Source of the DNA: JANQRV01 sp964533785
GTDB taxonomy: Bacteria > Bacteroidota > Bacteroidia > Chitinophagales > Saprospiraceae
DNA length: 11,116 bases
Direction: 5' to 3'
NCBI GenBank assembly: GCA_964533785.1
Contig: CAZHNG010000231.1
Coordinates: 1-11,116, forward strand
The notes under the pieces are model-generated. The model searched no databases. It worked only from the letters and a program-made list of their open reading frames with translations, and had not been told where the DNA came from. Positions 1 through 8,262 of this stretch are shown here, one piece after another (position 1 is the stretch's first letter; each line of letters starts with the position of its first letter). A program made the translations under genes and the position numbers.

Positions 1-379
1 TCCACTAACCGCCTTTCTTTCCTCGTCGTTACTTTACATCAGATTTGGGCTGCACACGAGTATAGGGTTGGGGGATTGTTCAAACGTCGAATCTTACTTC
101 TATAATGGTTATTAAGAACAGGTAATACTATTGGAATATAGGTCTGACTTTTGTATTTACTGTTCCTATTCGCTGTTACGGGTGATGATGTACATAATTT
201 CTTCTTTTTTAATAATAAGACTTGAATATGAAAATAACTTTTACAGCAAATATTAAATAGTCAATACAATGAATCAATATATTATCTCTTCCGTAGATAT
301 ACAGTAAAGATTTTTATATATTTATCAGCCAGTACAATTCTCAGCTCCCGGAATCAACATCTTTAAAAACAATCATTTT
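1..379. other. AT-rich intergenic region upstream of the WYL regulator
   Basis: No open reading frame of useful length, RNA gene or clear repeat is visible here. The right two thirds are very AT-rich and probably contain the promoter of the regulator that starts at 380. The sequence TAACTTTT at 235-242 is one base from the Bacteroidota -7 consensus TAnnTTTG, but there is no properly spaced TTTG upstream, so no promoter is called. I looked for a palindromic operator of the kind bound by WYL regulators and saw only short AT-rich symmetry around 308-328. Confidence 0.5.
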
Positions 380-1312
380 ATGACTCCACGTGAAAGAATA
401 GTACGCATTTTATTGTTGATTTTAGCCCGTCCTTCTCACTATACCCGCAAGGAATTGGCCAGAAAATTCAATAAGGGTGTTGACGTTATTGCGGAGGATA
501 TCAACCACATAAGGAATGCCGGGATCGAAGTTGAACAGGAAAAGGGAAAATACTACAGGTACTATATTGTTCCCGACCAACAATTCAAGGAATTGAAATA
601 CTTGCAGTCACTAAGTGATAGCGAGAAGGCAAAAATCGGTGCACTGGTAAATAAATATTTCTCCGCCAGTGAAGCCCACTATATCAATGGCAAATTGAAT
701 AGTCTTTATAATTTTCAACAATTGGGGTTAAGGTCATTACGCCGTCCTGCACTGGAACGCATTGACAAATTAGAAACCGCCAAAAAGGAACAAAAGCAGG
801 TCATCCTCGAAAATTACCGTAGCAATACCAGTAAAACCCGAAACCGGCAAGTTGAGCCTTTTCATATTGATCCGGAGTTAGACACGTTACAAGCTTATGA
901 TATCGAATCGGGCGATTCCAAGCACTTCAAATTATCCCGGATCGAACGCGTCAAACTGACCGACCTACCCTGGAAATACCAGGGGCATCATGTCCTCAAA
1001 CCGACTGATGTGTTTCGAATTGCCGACAAAGAACAAGTCATGGTCCACCTCCGGCTAGATGTGCAGGCCTATAATCTACTGGTAGAAAACTATCCCAAAG
1101 CACTGAGTGAAATATACCCGGGTGAAACGCCCGATACCTACGATTTTCAATCAAAGGTAAATGCTCAATTTTATGGCCTGATGAATTTTATCATGAGCAA
1201 TGTAGAACACATCGAGATCCTATCCCCCGCAGTTTTAAAGCAGAAAGTGGCTGAAAAAGCAACCGCGATTTTAGAAAAAATGAAAAAAAATGAAGGGGTA
1301 CCCGGAAAATAG
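380..1312 (+). CDS. WYL-domain transcriptional regulator with N-terminal HTH
   Basis: This 310-residue protein has an N-terminal winged-helix region (about residues 4-60, including RKELARKFNKGVDVIAEDI as the likely recognition unit), a linker, a WYL domain (about 155-200) and a C-terminal WCX-like extension ending in a charged helix. In the WYL core VEPF is followed by LQAYD and HFKLSRIERV, the usual strand-turn-strand with the FxLxRI signature. The literal W-Y-L triad is replaced by L-A-Y, which I associate with Bacteroidota members. WYL proteins are DNA-binding regulators thought to sense nucleic-acid or nucleotide ligands; some repress CRISPR loci (sll7009 beside a type I-D locus in Synechocystis) and others sit beside BREX and CBASS systems. 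It lies 704 bases upstream of cas8b on the same strand, so control of the cas operon is plausible but inferred. The ATG at 380 is chosen because the HTH begins immediately and an A-rich stretch precedes it. Identity as an HTH/WYL regulator is secure; its target is not. Confidence 0.88.
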   Translation: MTPRERIVRILLLILARPSHYTRKELARKFNKGVDVIAEDINHIRNAGIEVEQEKGKYYRYYIVPDQQFKELKYLQSLSDSEKAKIGALVNKYFSASEAHYINGKLNSLYNFQQLGLRSLRRPALERIDKLETAKKEQKQVILENYRSNTSKTRNRQVEPFHIDPELDTLQAYDIESGDSKHFKLSRIERVKLTDLPWKYQGHHVLKPTDVFRIADKEQVMVHLRLDVQAYNLLVENYPKALSEIYPGETPDTYDFQSKVNAQFYGLMNFIMSNVEHIEILSPAVLKQKVAEKATAILEKMKKNEGVPGK

Positions 1313-2016
1313 CCGTAGGTACTACAGTAGATTTGTATTAAGTAATGATAAAGCAATAGTATATACATATTTATCTATTCTTAACTCTAAACTATCCTAA
1401 CTCGTTCTCAAAACTTGATCCGGTAAAAGAATCGTTTCAAGCACTAGATGAATAAATTGAAAAATGTTGTTTATCCTAATTTTGCATTAAGCGCAAGAAA
1501 GTTGGATTTCAATCTTATTTTGGTGCGATTGAAGTGGAAAAAATAGTATATTGATAAAGAAGCGTAGGTTGTTCCGTTTTCAGAAACTCGCATCTTGCGG
1601 GGATTGCCAGTATTGGTACGGTTACGGAAGAATTTACGCTTCCTTCTTTTCCCACCAAAATTTGCCAGCTTTTTCGAGGAGATACGGATTTTAAAGATCG
1701 TATTTATTGTTCTCACACTGAGTATCATTAAACTCCACAAAAAAGAAACGCCCTGAAATGGGCGTCAGAATTGGGGTACTAGCCCAAAGGCTGCTGAATA
1801 AGAAGGGCAATGCTTATCGGAATAATTCAAAGCCTTCTTTACAAAAGTTCAGGTTTTTGGGATTGCATGCAAGGGACGCAGGAAAAAATATGAAGTTAGG
1901 TTTACCGGTAGTCAAGAAGAAAAGGGATAACCTTTATCTAAAGAAATAAACAGTTATGATAGAGACGATTTACGAATTAAGATTTGGAGATTTTGTTTAT
2001 AAAAAAAGCGAAAATA
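1313..2016. other. Gene-poor gap between the WYL regulator and cas8b
   Basis: About 700 bases separate the regulator from the cas operon, and I cannot support a gene in them. Open frames exist (about 89 codons on - at 1471-1740, about 63 codons on + at 1758-1949), but both are rich in Lys/Arg or low-complexity residues, match no family I recognise and lack supporting context. On the + strand, 1480-1750 reads as hydrophobic peptide segments in one frame broken by two stops, which could be a decayed gene or chance. One terminator-like hairpin is present (listed separately). The cas operon promoter should lie in this interval, but I find no site with both Bacteroidota promoter elements correctly spaced. 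Confidence 0.45.
1739..1765 (-). terminator. Rho-independent terminator-like hairpin, minus strand
   Basis: A perfect 6-bp stem ACGCCC (1748-1753) / GGGCGT (1760-1765) encloses a 6-base loop. Read on the - strand it is followed by a T-rich run (complement of the A-rich bases 1739-1747), the classical intrinsic-terminator arrangement. On the + strand there is no T tract after the hairpin, so it should not block rightward transcription into cas8b. There is no recognisable leftward gene to its right, so it may be a leftover of a lost gene or may end antisense transcription from the cas8b start region. Confidence 0.45.
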
Positions 2017-3969
2017 ATGCTGGATACTCTAATCAAGATTGGTAGTTGGCAAAGTGAAGGAAAATCTGATTGGGATCGTTTCCTGGACCCACCTAAAGTG
2101 GTAAGTAAAGACAAAAAAGGCAATCCGATAAAAAACTTTACGGTGGGAATCATATTCGATTTGGATAGCAAACAAGTTCGACTGGATGCTTCTCTTATCA
2201 AAGAATATGATGAGAGGAAAGACCCAATTGAACTGAAATCGATAAAAATACAGGGAGGTAATAATAAATCGATCTACGCTACTACGGCGTCCAAAAAATT
2301 GATGCAGATTTTCAAAACTTTCTTTGGTAAAGAGGATAACCAAGAGGCCGTTTCAGGCGAGCTAATTGAAGCTATTGATAAAGATTTCCCCCAATTTAAA
2401 GAATCTGAGTTTTATCAAATACTACAAGCCATCTTTCCCCTGCGATCAGCCTTTTTGGAATTGGCTGTCAATAAAGAAAAGCAAAAATTCGATGATAGTT
2501 ATTTTTTTGCTTCTCTCAACTTGGCGGGAAACGAAAATATCGCTTTGGCTTATGCTTGTTTAAAAAGTGAGGCGTCCGGGTTTCAAAGCCCTACCCCAAT
2601 TGCTCAAATGTCAGACTATGTTGCTTTGCTTCAAGCAAAGTTCTTTGATGGAGATGCAGAAAAAGATTCAAGTAATAGGGTAGCTAAACTTTGTTATGCT
2701 TCCGGCAACCTCACAGAAGATGTAGACGAGCTCAACCTTAGCAATCGCTACAGCCTGAATAAAATGTTTGTTACCAAAACTAAAAACTATGCCAGCCTTT
2801 TTGACAAAAATTCTTTTTCCATCAACTACCAGGTCAGTCGCCAGAATCAGTCTTTTTTAGATTTAGCGTCTAGTTTCTTTTTAAACAATTACAAAACTAA
2901 GATTGCAGGCATTGACCACGTCATCATTCCTCAATTTTTCTCTACTGATCAAATTGATTTTCAATTGGTACTGGAAAAGTTAAAAAGCAGTTCTGATTTA
3001 CTTTTTGACCTCAGGGAGAATGTAGGTTTAGATGAATTAAGGCAAGAAATTGAACTAGAAGATACAACCATCTTTTGGATAAATTTTCTTGCCTTTGAGT
3101 CAGATGGGAATTTTTTCAAAACTACCGGATTGATAAAGGATGTAAGCAAATTTCATTTTCAAAAAGTAATTGAAGCATTTATTGAACAGGATAAGGAAAT
3201 GAGTACAATGCGACAAGTAGTGGATTGGAAGGCAGTCATGAAGGATTACGATAAAAACTGGACCTTCAACTTCAATACTATTTATAAAATTATACCGTTG
3301 CGAAAGGACAAGGAGAAGAAAAATGTAGCACTTAACCTATTCAAGTCTATTCTTGAACAACGCCATATAAACCGTCAGCAACTCTTCGAATATTTCTGTG
3401 AATTAATTCTTTGTAACTTCTACGAAAGATACAATAGCTATACCAATGTAAATCAATATGACAAAGATTACTTTGGGCTTGCTGTCCGAGATAATGTGTT
3501 CAAATACCTTGCATTTTTTCAAGTTCTAAAAAAATTAAATCTCTTGAGTATGGAAGAAGGAAAATTAATAGCTCCTCCGGAAGAAAATGAGTTGAAAATC
3601 GAAGAAAGGATAGACAATTTCTTTACCCGAATGGATTTCACTGCGCAGCAAAAGGCTATGTTTTTCTTAGGCCGAATGTTAAACAGTGTCAACTATCTAC
3701 AGAAGGATAAAAAGAAAACCGTCATCGAAAAAGTCAATTACAATGGGATGGAAAAAGACGACATTGTGCGATTGCGAAAAGACCTTTTTGAAAAGGCAAA
3801 ACAATATAGTGCTACACCTAAGATTATCTTCAGTGATGCTCAATTTGGTCAGTACTTTGACTTTAATAATTGGAATATGTCCCCTCAAGAGGCTGTTTTC
3901 TTTATCCTTACCGGCTATTCTTTCGGTGTAGTTAAAACTGAGAATACGGGGTCGAAATCAAATTCATAA
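2017..3969 (+). CDS. cas8b: Type I-B Cascade large subunit Cas8b (Csh1-like)
   Basis: This 650-residue protein is called as the large subunit of type I-B Cascade, which recognises the PAM and helps recruit Cas3. The call rests on its start (MLDTLIKIG, like the Csh1 N-terminus), its length, and its place directly before csh2-type cas7, cas5 and cas3; the sequence itself is divergent. Csh1 proteins usually carry a central zinc finger with CxxC pairs. Here the matching region (about residues 224-290) retains only C226 in LCYASGN, and the protein has four cysteines in all and no CxxC. The C-terminal 110-140 residues are helical and charged, as expected for the fused or internally translated small subunit. 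The ATG at 2017 is preferred: it gives the family-like start and is preceded by an A-rich leader. A TTG at 1984 would add 11 residues without family support. The stop is followed 20 bases later by cas7. Base composition is AT-rich. Confidence 0.85.
   Translation: MLDTLIKIGSWQSEGKSDWDRFLDPPKVVSKDKKGNPIKNFTVGIIFDLDSKQVRLDASLIKEYDERKDPIELKSIKIQGGNNKSIYATTASKKLMQIFKTFFGKEDNQEAVSGELIEAIDKDFPQFKESEFYQILQAIFPLRSAFLELAVNKEKQKFDDSYFFASLNLAGNENIALAYACLKSEASGFQSPTPIAQMSDYVALLQAKFFDGDAEKDSSNRVAKLCYASGNLTEDVDELNLSNRYSLNKMFVTKTKNYASLFDKNSFSINYQVSRQNQSFLDLASSFFLNNYKTKIAGIDHVIIPQFFSTDQIDFQLVLEKLKSSSDLLFDLRENVGLDELRQEIELEDTTIFWINFLAFESDGNFFKTTGLIKDVSKFHFQKVIEAFIEQDKEMSTMRQVVDWKAVMKDYDKNWTFNFNTIYKIIPLRKDKEKKNVALNLFKSILEQRHINRQQLFEYFCELILCNFYERYNSYTNVNQYDKDYFGLAVRDNVFKYLAFFQVLKKLNLLSMEEGKLIAPPEENELKIEERIDNFFTRMDFTAQQKAMFFLGRMLNSVNYLQKDKKKTVIEKVNYNGMEKDDIVRLRKDLFEKAKQYSATPKIIFSDAQFGQYFDFNNWNMSPQEAVFFILTGYSFGVVKTENTGSKSNS
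3550..3969 (+). CDS. cas11b: Candidate internally translated Cas11b small subunit
   Basis: In several type I-B, I-C and I-D systems the Cascade small subunit Cas11 is made from an internal start near the 3' end of the large-subunit gene. Within cas8b, the in-frame ATG at 3550 (codon 512) would give a 139-residue protein starting MEEGKLIAPP, and the ATG at 3631 (codon 539) would give 112 residues starting MDFTAQQKAMFF. Both would contain the helix-rich C-terminus expected of Cas11. No separate small-subunit gene is present anywhere in the operon, which supports the idea indirectly. Neither start has a clear Shine-Dalgarno sequence at normal spacing, although the purine-rich GAAGAAAGGA at 3601-3610 lies about 20 bases before the second. 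The evidence is positional and by family analogy. Confidence 0.3.
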   Translation: MEEGKLIAPPEENELKIEERIDNFFTRMDFTAQQKAMFFLGRMLNSVNYLQKDKKKTVIEKVNYNGMEKDDIVRLRKDLFEKAKQYSATPKIIFSDAQFGQYFDFNNWNMSPQEAVFFILTGYSFGVVKTENTGSKSNS

Positions 3970-3989
3970 TCTTAAAAACCTTATCACTT

Positions 3990-4997
3990 ATGTCAAATAC
4001 AATTAAAAACTCTTCCGACTTTCTTTTCGTTTACGAGGCTTTTCAATGCAACCCAAACGGCGATCCTGACCAGGAAAATAAGCCTCGCATGGACTACGAT
4101 ACTAAGACCAACCTGGTAACTGATACGCGAGTTAAACGATTCATTAGAGATTACTTAAAGACTCAGAATAATGAGGAATGGATTTTTGTGGATATGGAGG
4201 GGGATTCAAAAGTTAGCGTAGATAGCAAGTTGAAGGCGGTGGTGAAACGGACATTAGAAATCGAAGATAAATTACAAGAAGCTTTTGCTGATTCGCCTGA
4301 GTCTCTGAAAGTGTATAGGGAAATTATTGATAAAAAAAATGCAGATCCAGAGGAAGTATGGAAGGAAATAACCAACAAAAAGTTTAAAAGCAAAGAGGTT
4401 AACTATCAACTTTTAGCCTATCTCGTAAAGCAGCAATTCATTGACATCCGAATGTTCGGTAGTGCTTTTGCGGTCGGAGGTTTTACAAAGGCCTATACGG
4501 GCCCTATTCAGCTAAATTGGGGGTATTCGCTCAATAAAGTAGAGTTGATGGATTCTAACTCCATTGTCACAATCATGAATGACGACAGTAGTACATTCGG
4601 AAAAGATTACCGGGTACACTACAGCTTGCTGGCGTTTAATGGGACGATCAACAAAAATGCAGCAAAGACTACTGGTTTGACAAGTGATGATGTAAAAATT
4701 TTTCGGAAAGCCATCTGGGAAAGTATTCCGGCAATGCCCACCCGTTCGAAGCTCAATCAATATCCAAAGCTTTACGTAGAAGTAGTGTACAATGATGAAT
4801 TTGCCAATGGCCAGTTTGGGGATTTAAGAAACTATGTTGAAGCGCAACCCAAAGAAGGTATCACGGATAAACAGGTTCGCAAATTTTCTGATCTGCATCT
4901 CGATTTGACTAAACTAAAACAACTCCTACAGGAAAAGAAAGAGGAAGTCAAAGAAGTCATCATCCGTACTTCGCCCGACGTGGAATTTTCTATTTAA
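3990..4997 (+). CDS. cas7: Cascade backbone subunit Cas7 (Csh2 type)
   Basis: Cas7 subunits polymerise along the crRNA to form the Cascade backbone. The 335-residue product has strong Csh2 signatures: CNPNGDPD at residues 20-27, followed by ENKPRMDYDTKTNLVTDTRVKR, a glycine-rich FGSAFAVGGFTKAYTGPIQ segment, SLNKV, and TRSKLNQYPKLYVEVVY near residue 250. The first motif lies in the RRM-like fold. The acidic, lysine-rich stretch at about residues 56-135 is variable and probably forms part of the thumb or a family-specific insertion, which makes the protein somewhat long. The gene starts 20 bases after cas8b and ends 27 bases before cas5, consistent with one transcript. The start ATG is preceded by TTAAAAACCTTATCACTT, without a strong ribosome binding site. 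This gene is the clearest marker that the system belongs to the Hmari-like I-B group. Confidence 0.95.
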   Translation: MSNTIKNSSDFLFVYEAFQCNPNGDPDQENKPRMDYDTKTNLVTDTRVKRFIRDYLKTQNNEEWIFVDMEGDSKVSVDSKLKAVVKRTLEIEDKLQEAFADSPESLKVYREIIDKKNADPEEVWKEITNKKFKSKEVNYQLLAYLVKQQFIDIRMFGSAFAVGGFTKAYTGPIQLNWGYSLNKVELMDSNSIVTIMNDDSSTFGKDYRVHYSLLAFNGTINKNAAKTTGLTSDDVKIFRKAIWESIPAMPTRSKLNQYPKLYVEVVYNDEFANGQFGDLRNYVEAQPKEGITDKQVRKFSDLHLDLTKLKQLLQEKKEEVKEVIIRTSPDVEFSI

Positions 4998-5024
4998 TTA
5001 CCCGTTCGTTAAAGACTTCTATTT

Positions 5025-5825
5025 ATGGAAATTTTGGTATTCACGATAAAGGGAAAGTTGGCGCATTTTAGAAAGTATTATGCGAACAATACCGCCTTCA
5101 GTTTCACTATACCTCCGCGAACGACCTTGATGGGGATAGTCGCCGCAATAATGGGATGGCAAAGAGATACCTATTATGAAGCGCTGTCATCAGAAAACAT
5201 TCGCTTTGGTATACGAGTGGTTACACCTCTTAAAAAGAGCTTTCAACGGCTGAATTTTCTCAGCCTAAAATCATTAGGAGACATTTCAAAAAGCTTTGAT
5301 ACCGACTTTCGAGGCAGAGGCGGCCGTATTCAAACACCTTTTGAAATAGTTTCCGGCTTGAATCTAGTGAAAGATGAAGTCGCTTATCAGGTTTTTATCA
5401 GCTTCACACCGCAAGGAAAGCAAACTTTCGAGCAGATAAAATCTCAATTGCTCAACAGTACCCCCGTCTATAACTTGTCATTAGGTGCTGCAAGTTTTCA
5501 GGCCTCAATTAACAATGTTCGTTTTATTCTCGGAACTGATATCATTGAACAGCAAACGAGTGAATTTGTGCATTTACATTCTGCCATTCCTTCTAAACTT
5601 GTTCAGGCTGTAGAGTTTGAAAAAGAAGAATGGAACAGATACAACGCTATTGAAGAAGATATGATGCCCTCGGAATTTATTGCAAATAATAACCGAGAAG
5701 TTAAAGCTATGACCCGGCTGTTGTTTTCGACTACGAATGCGCCGCTTCGGATAAAGCTGAATTCACCTTTTTTTCAGGTAAAAGTTGACGATGAGCTAGT
5801 CAATATTCAATTTATGGAAATATGA
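5025..5825 (+). CDS. cas5: Cascade subunit Cas5 (Cas5h/Cas5b)
   Basis: Cas5 caps the 5' handle of the crRNA and contacts the large subunit in Cascade. The 266-residue protein opens with an RRM-like strand, then GKLAHFRKYYANNTAFSF and PPRTTLMGIVAAIMGW (about residues 10-45), the highly characteristic Cas5h N-terminus, followed by YYEALSSENIRFGIRV. A glycine-rich FRGRGGRIQTPFE segment lies near residues 94-107, and NLSLGAASFQASI near residue 150 is the second conserved block. In I-B systems Cas5 is normally not catalytic, because Cas6 does the processing, and a cas6 gene is present downstream. Its last four bases overlap the cas3 start (ATGA at 5822-5825), so translational coupling is likely. 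Confidence 0.94.
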   Translation: MEILVFTIKGKLAHFRKYYANNTAFSFTIPPRTTLMGIVAAIMGWQRDTYYEALSSENIRFGIRVVTPLKKSFQRLNFLSLKSLGDISKSFDTDFRGRGGRIQTPFEIVSGLNLVKDEVAYQVFISFTPQGKQTFEQIKSQLLNSTPVYNLSLGAASFQASINNVRFILGTDIIEQQTSEFVHLHSAIPSKLVQAVEFEKEEWNRYNAIEEDMMPSEFIANNNREVKAMTRLLFSTTNAPLRIKLNSPFFQVKVDDELVNIQFMEI

Positions 5826-8251
5826 TTTTCTATTCCCACAGTAAAAAGCTGGAAGATGGCTCAACAGTTGGTAGTAAGCTGCTGAAAGTTCACACTTCCG
5901 GAGTGTTGGACAATGCTTTACAGCAATGGTCTGGTAACCTAAATTTTTCTTACTCAACAGAAGAGTTAAAAGAATTGCTAATAGATGTGGTTTTATTGCA
6001 TGACTTGGGAAAATATACCTCATATTTCCAAAATTACTTGCTAAAAATTGAACCAATTGATGAAAAGCTAAAGCAACATGCGCGTATTGGGAGCTATGTC
6101 GCTTATCATTTATGGCAAGCTAAAAAACATGAGAAACTTCCTATCATAGGATTATACTTAATTTTTCTCCATCACAGTCAATTAACTGTACTAGACGGTG
6201 TATTCGAAAAAATCAATTCTGATGCTGAGGAAGTATTTGGACATCAAAGTGCTGATTTAAGAGAAAAAATTGAGCAAATCGAAGCGGAACTTGAGCTTCC
6301 TGGTATAGCTGGTGCCCTGAAATTTCCAGAGAAGAAAAAATTGTTAAGGAGTATTAAAATATGGCTGAGAAAGAATTCTGAAATTCAAGATTATTTCCTC
6401 ATCAATTACCTATTTTCTCTGCTCATTCAGGGCGATAAACTCGATGCCTCCGATACCCCTCGTTATGAAAGAAAAGCCATTCCACCGTTGACCGTAGATA
6501 ATTTCATTGCGGGACTATCCGTCAAAGTATCCCCTCAAAATGACTTACGCAATCAAGTTCGCCAAGAGGTAATCCGTAAGATAGAAGAACCCGACATACT
6601 CCAAAAAAAGCTTTTTCTATTAACAGCTCCCACAGGAATAGGAAAAACATACACTGCTTTAGACTTCGCGCTGCGCCTACGCAATAAGTTACCAAGACTT
6701 CCGCAAATTATTACCGGCCTTCCTTTTATCAATATTATTGAGCAAACACTGGCTGAATACGAAAAAGTACTGGGTTCATCAGCTATTGAAATTTTAGGTC
6801 ATTACCAATACGCTGATATTTTTGACGATGGAAATGAAGGTGGAGAAGAGAGCGAAGAAAATTACTACAACAAAAGAATGCAGTTAGATACATGGCAAGC
6901 TGATATTGTAGTTACTTCTTTCGTCCAACTCCTACAAACGCTCATCACTAATCGAAATAAACTACTATTAAAGTTCAATCATTTCGCCAATGCAATAGTC
7001 ATCATGGATGAAGTGCAAAGCCTACGACTGGAACAAGTTCCAATAATCGGGGCGGTACTATATTTCATTTCGAAATACCTGAACACCCGTTTCATCTTAA
7101 TGACGGCCACAAAACCATTAATTTTTGAATTGGCAGACCGGGAGCTATTAGAACCAGCACTCAATATTAAATCAACTGATGGAGTATCACATTTACTTGC
7201 TAACCCAAGGGCGATATTTCAGCAGTTCCGTCGGACAAAGATTATTCCTCTTATAGATAACCCATTGAGTGAAAGTAATGAATTCATTACCTTATTCGAT
7301 GCTAACTGGAATCCAGATAAGTCCTGCTTGATTGTAGTAAATAAAGTTAATCGCTCTTTGGAAGTTTTCGATTCAATTGTCGCTTATTTAGATAAAAAAA
7401 ATTATAAAAATCCCAAATTCTACCTCTCCACCAACATCGCCCCGGCCCATCGAATGGGAATCATCCAAGATATCAAGGACTTGATCAAAGCTGGCAAAAA
7501 ACCTATCCTCATTGCAACACAAGTGGTGGAGGCAGGCGTTGATTTAGATTTTGACCTGGGTTTTCGGGACTTAGGCCCAATAGATTCCATCGTACAAGTA
7601 GCCGGGCGGATCAATCGGGAAAACTCAGAAGAACGGAGATACAGCCCACTTTATATCATTGATTTTGGAGACTGTCAGCGCATCTATGGAAGAATTACCG
7701 ATATACAGGCGCGAGCAGCTTTGGGCAGTAAAGAGATTTTGGAGCCCGCATATTTTGATATGGTAGATAACTACTTTTGGAATGTGGCAGAAAGTAGTGC
7801 TTTTTCTTTTTCCCAAAAGTTGTTTAAGGGCATCCAAAAGCTAAAATACGATGGTGACTTTGATGAAAATGACGACTTTATCCCTGTTAATAGGTTTCGA
7901 GTTATAGAAAATAGTGGATATGCTATATCTGTATTCATCGAATACGATGAACAAGCAAAAGAGGCAAGGGAAAAGTTTCTTGATATTTACGCTACTCGAA
8001 GTAAAAAGGAAAGAGAAAAACGGAAAGTGCATTTTAATAAGCGTTTTAAACGGACTTTTCACCAACATATCGTAGCTGTTCCAATTTTTTATGTTGAAGA
8101 TTTACCATGGCTTTTTGAAAATAACCCAGATATCAGGATAAAGTACGTTGCAATTGAGGACTTAGATAATTGGTATGTTCTCCCTACTGGATTTAAACGG
8201 AAAACATCTGATGAGTTGCACGTAGAAAGAGCCAAATCAGTTTCATTTTAA
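5822..8251 (+). CDS. cas3: Cas3 HD nuclease-helicase
   Basis: Cas3 is recruited by target-bound Cascade, nicks the displaced strand and unwinds and degrades DNA 3' to 5'. The 809-residue product has both expected parts in one chain. The N-terminal HD nuclease has H24, the H60-D61 pair in LLHDLGKYT, H86 in QHARIGS and H117-H118 in FLHHSQ, a full metal-binding set. The superfamily 2 helicase has Walker A APTGIGKT at 269-276, the Walker B box DEVQ at 396-399, MTAT at 427-430, IATQVVEAGVDLDFD near 560 and QVAGRINR at 592-599. Residues from about 640 to the end form the C-terminal domain with a basic segment (KKEREKRKVHFNKRFKR). No catalytic motif looks damaged, so the effector should be active. 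It overlaps cas5 by 4 bases and is followed 11 bases later by cas6. Composition is AT-rich (21 G+C of 60 in 6601-6660). Confidence 0.97.
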   Translation: MIFYSHSKKLEDGSTVGSKLLKVHTSGVLDNALQQWSGNLNFSYSTEELKELLIDVVLLHDLGKYTSYFQNYLLKIEPIDEKLKQHARIGSYVAYHLWQAKKHEKLPIIGLYLIFLHHSQLTVLDGVFEKINSDAEEVFGHQSADLREKIEQIEAELELPGIAGALKFPEKKKLLRSIKIWLRKNSEIQDYFLINYLFSLLIQGDKLDASDTPRYERKAIPPLTVDNFIAGLSVKVSPQNDLRNQVRQEVIRKIEEPDILQKKLFLLTAPTGIGKTYTALDFALRLRNKLPRLPQIITGLPFINIIEQTLAEYEKVLGSSAIEILGHYQYADIFDDGNEGGEESEENYYNKRMQLDTWQADIVVTSFVQLLQTLITNRNKLLLKFNHFANAIVIMDEVQSLRLEQVPIIGAVLYFISKYLNTRFILMTATKPLIFELADRELLEPALNIKSTDGVSHLLANPRAIFQQFRRTKIIPLIDNPLSESNEFITLFDANWNPDKSCLIVVNKVNRSLEVFDSIVAYLDKKNYKNPKFYLSTNIAPAHRMGIIQDIKDLIKAGKKPILIATQVVEAGVDLDFDLGFRDLGPIDSIVQVAGRINRENSEERRYSPLYIIDFGDCQRIYGRITDIQARAALGSKEILEPAYFDMVDNYFWNVAESSAFSFSQKLFKGIQKLKYDGDFDENDDFIPVNRFRVIENSGYAISVFIEYDEQAKEAREKFLDIYATRSKKEREKRKVHFNKRFKRTFHQHIVAVPIFYVEDLPWLFENNPDIRIKYVAIEDLDNWYVLPTGFKRKTSDELHVERAKSVSF

Positions 8252-8262
8252 ACAAATAAATC

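Noticed and set aside
1328..1335. Exact TAnnTTTG match (TAGATTTG), a possible Bacteroidota -7 element
   Set aside because: There is no TTTG or TTG at the required distance upstream, and the site is almost 700 bases from cas8b.
1431..1510. Fragments similar to the repeat end (CGTTTCAAGC, AAATTGAAAAA, GGATTTCAATC) that might be a decayed CRISPR array
   Set aside because: The matches are short, in mixed orientation and not evenly spaced, as expected by chance in AT-rich DNA.
1471..1740. An 89-codon reading frame on the minus strand
   Set aside because: The product is basic and low in recognisable structure, it starts right beside the terminator hairpin, and it matches no family I know; likely a chance frame.
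1758..1949. A 63-codon plus-strand reading frame before cas8b
   Set aside because: It begins inside the hairpin at 1748-1765, is Lys/Arg-rich and has no family resemblance or operon-like spacing.
1984..2016. Upstream TTG start for cas8b adding 11 residues
   Set aside because: The ATG at 2017 gives the usual Csh1-like beginning; the extension MEILFIKKAKI has no support and uses a rare start codon.
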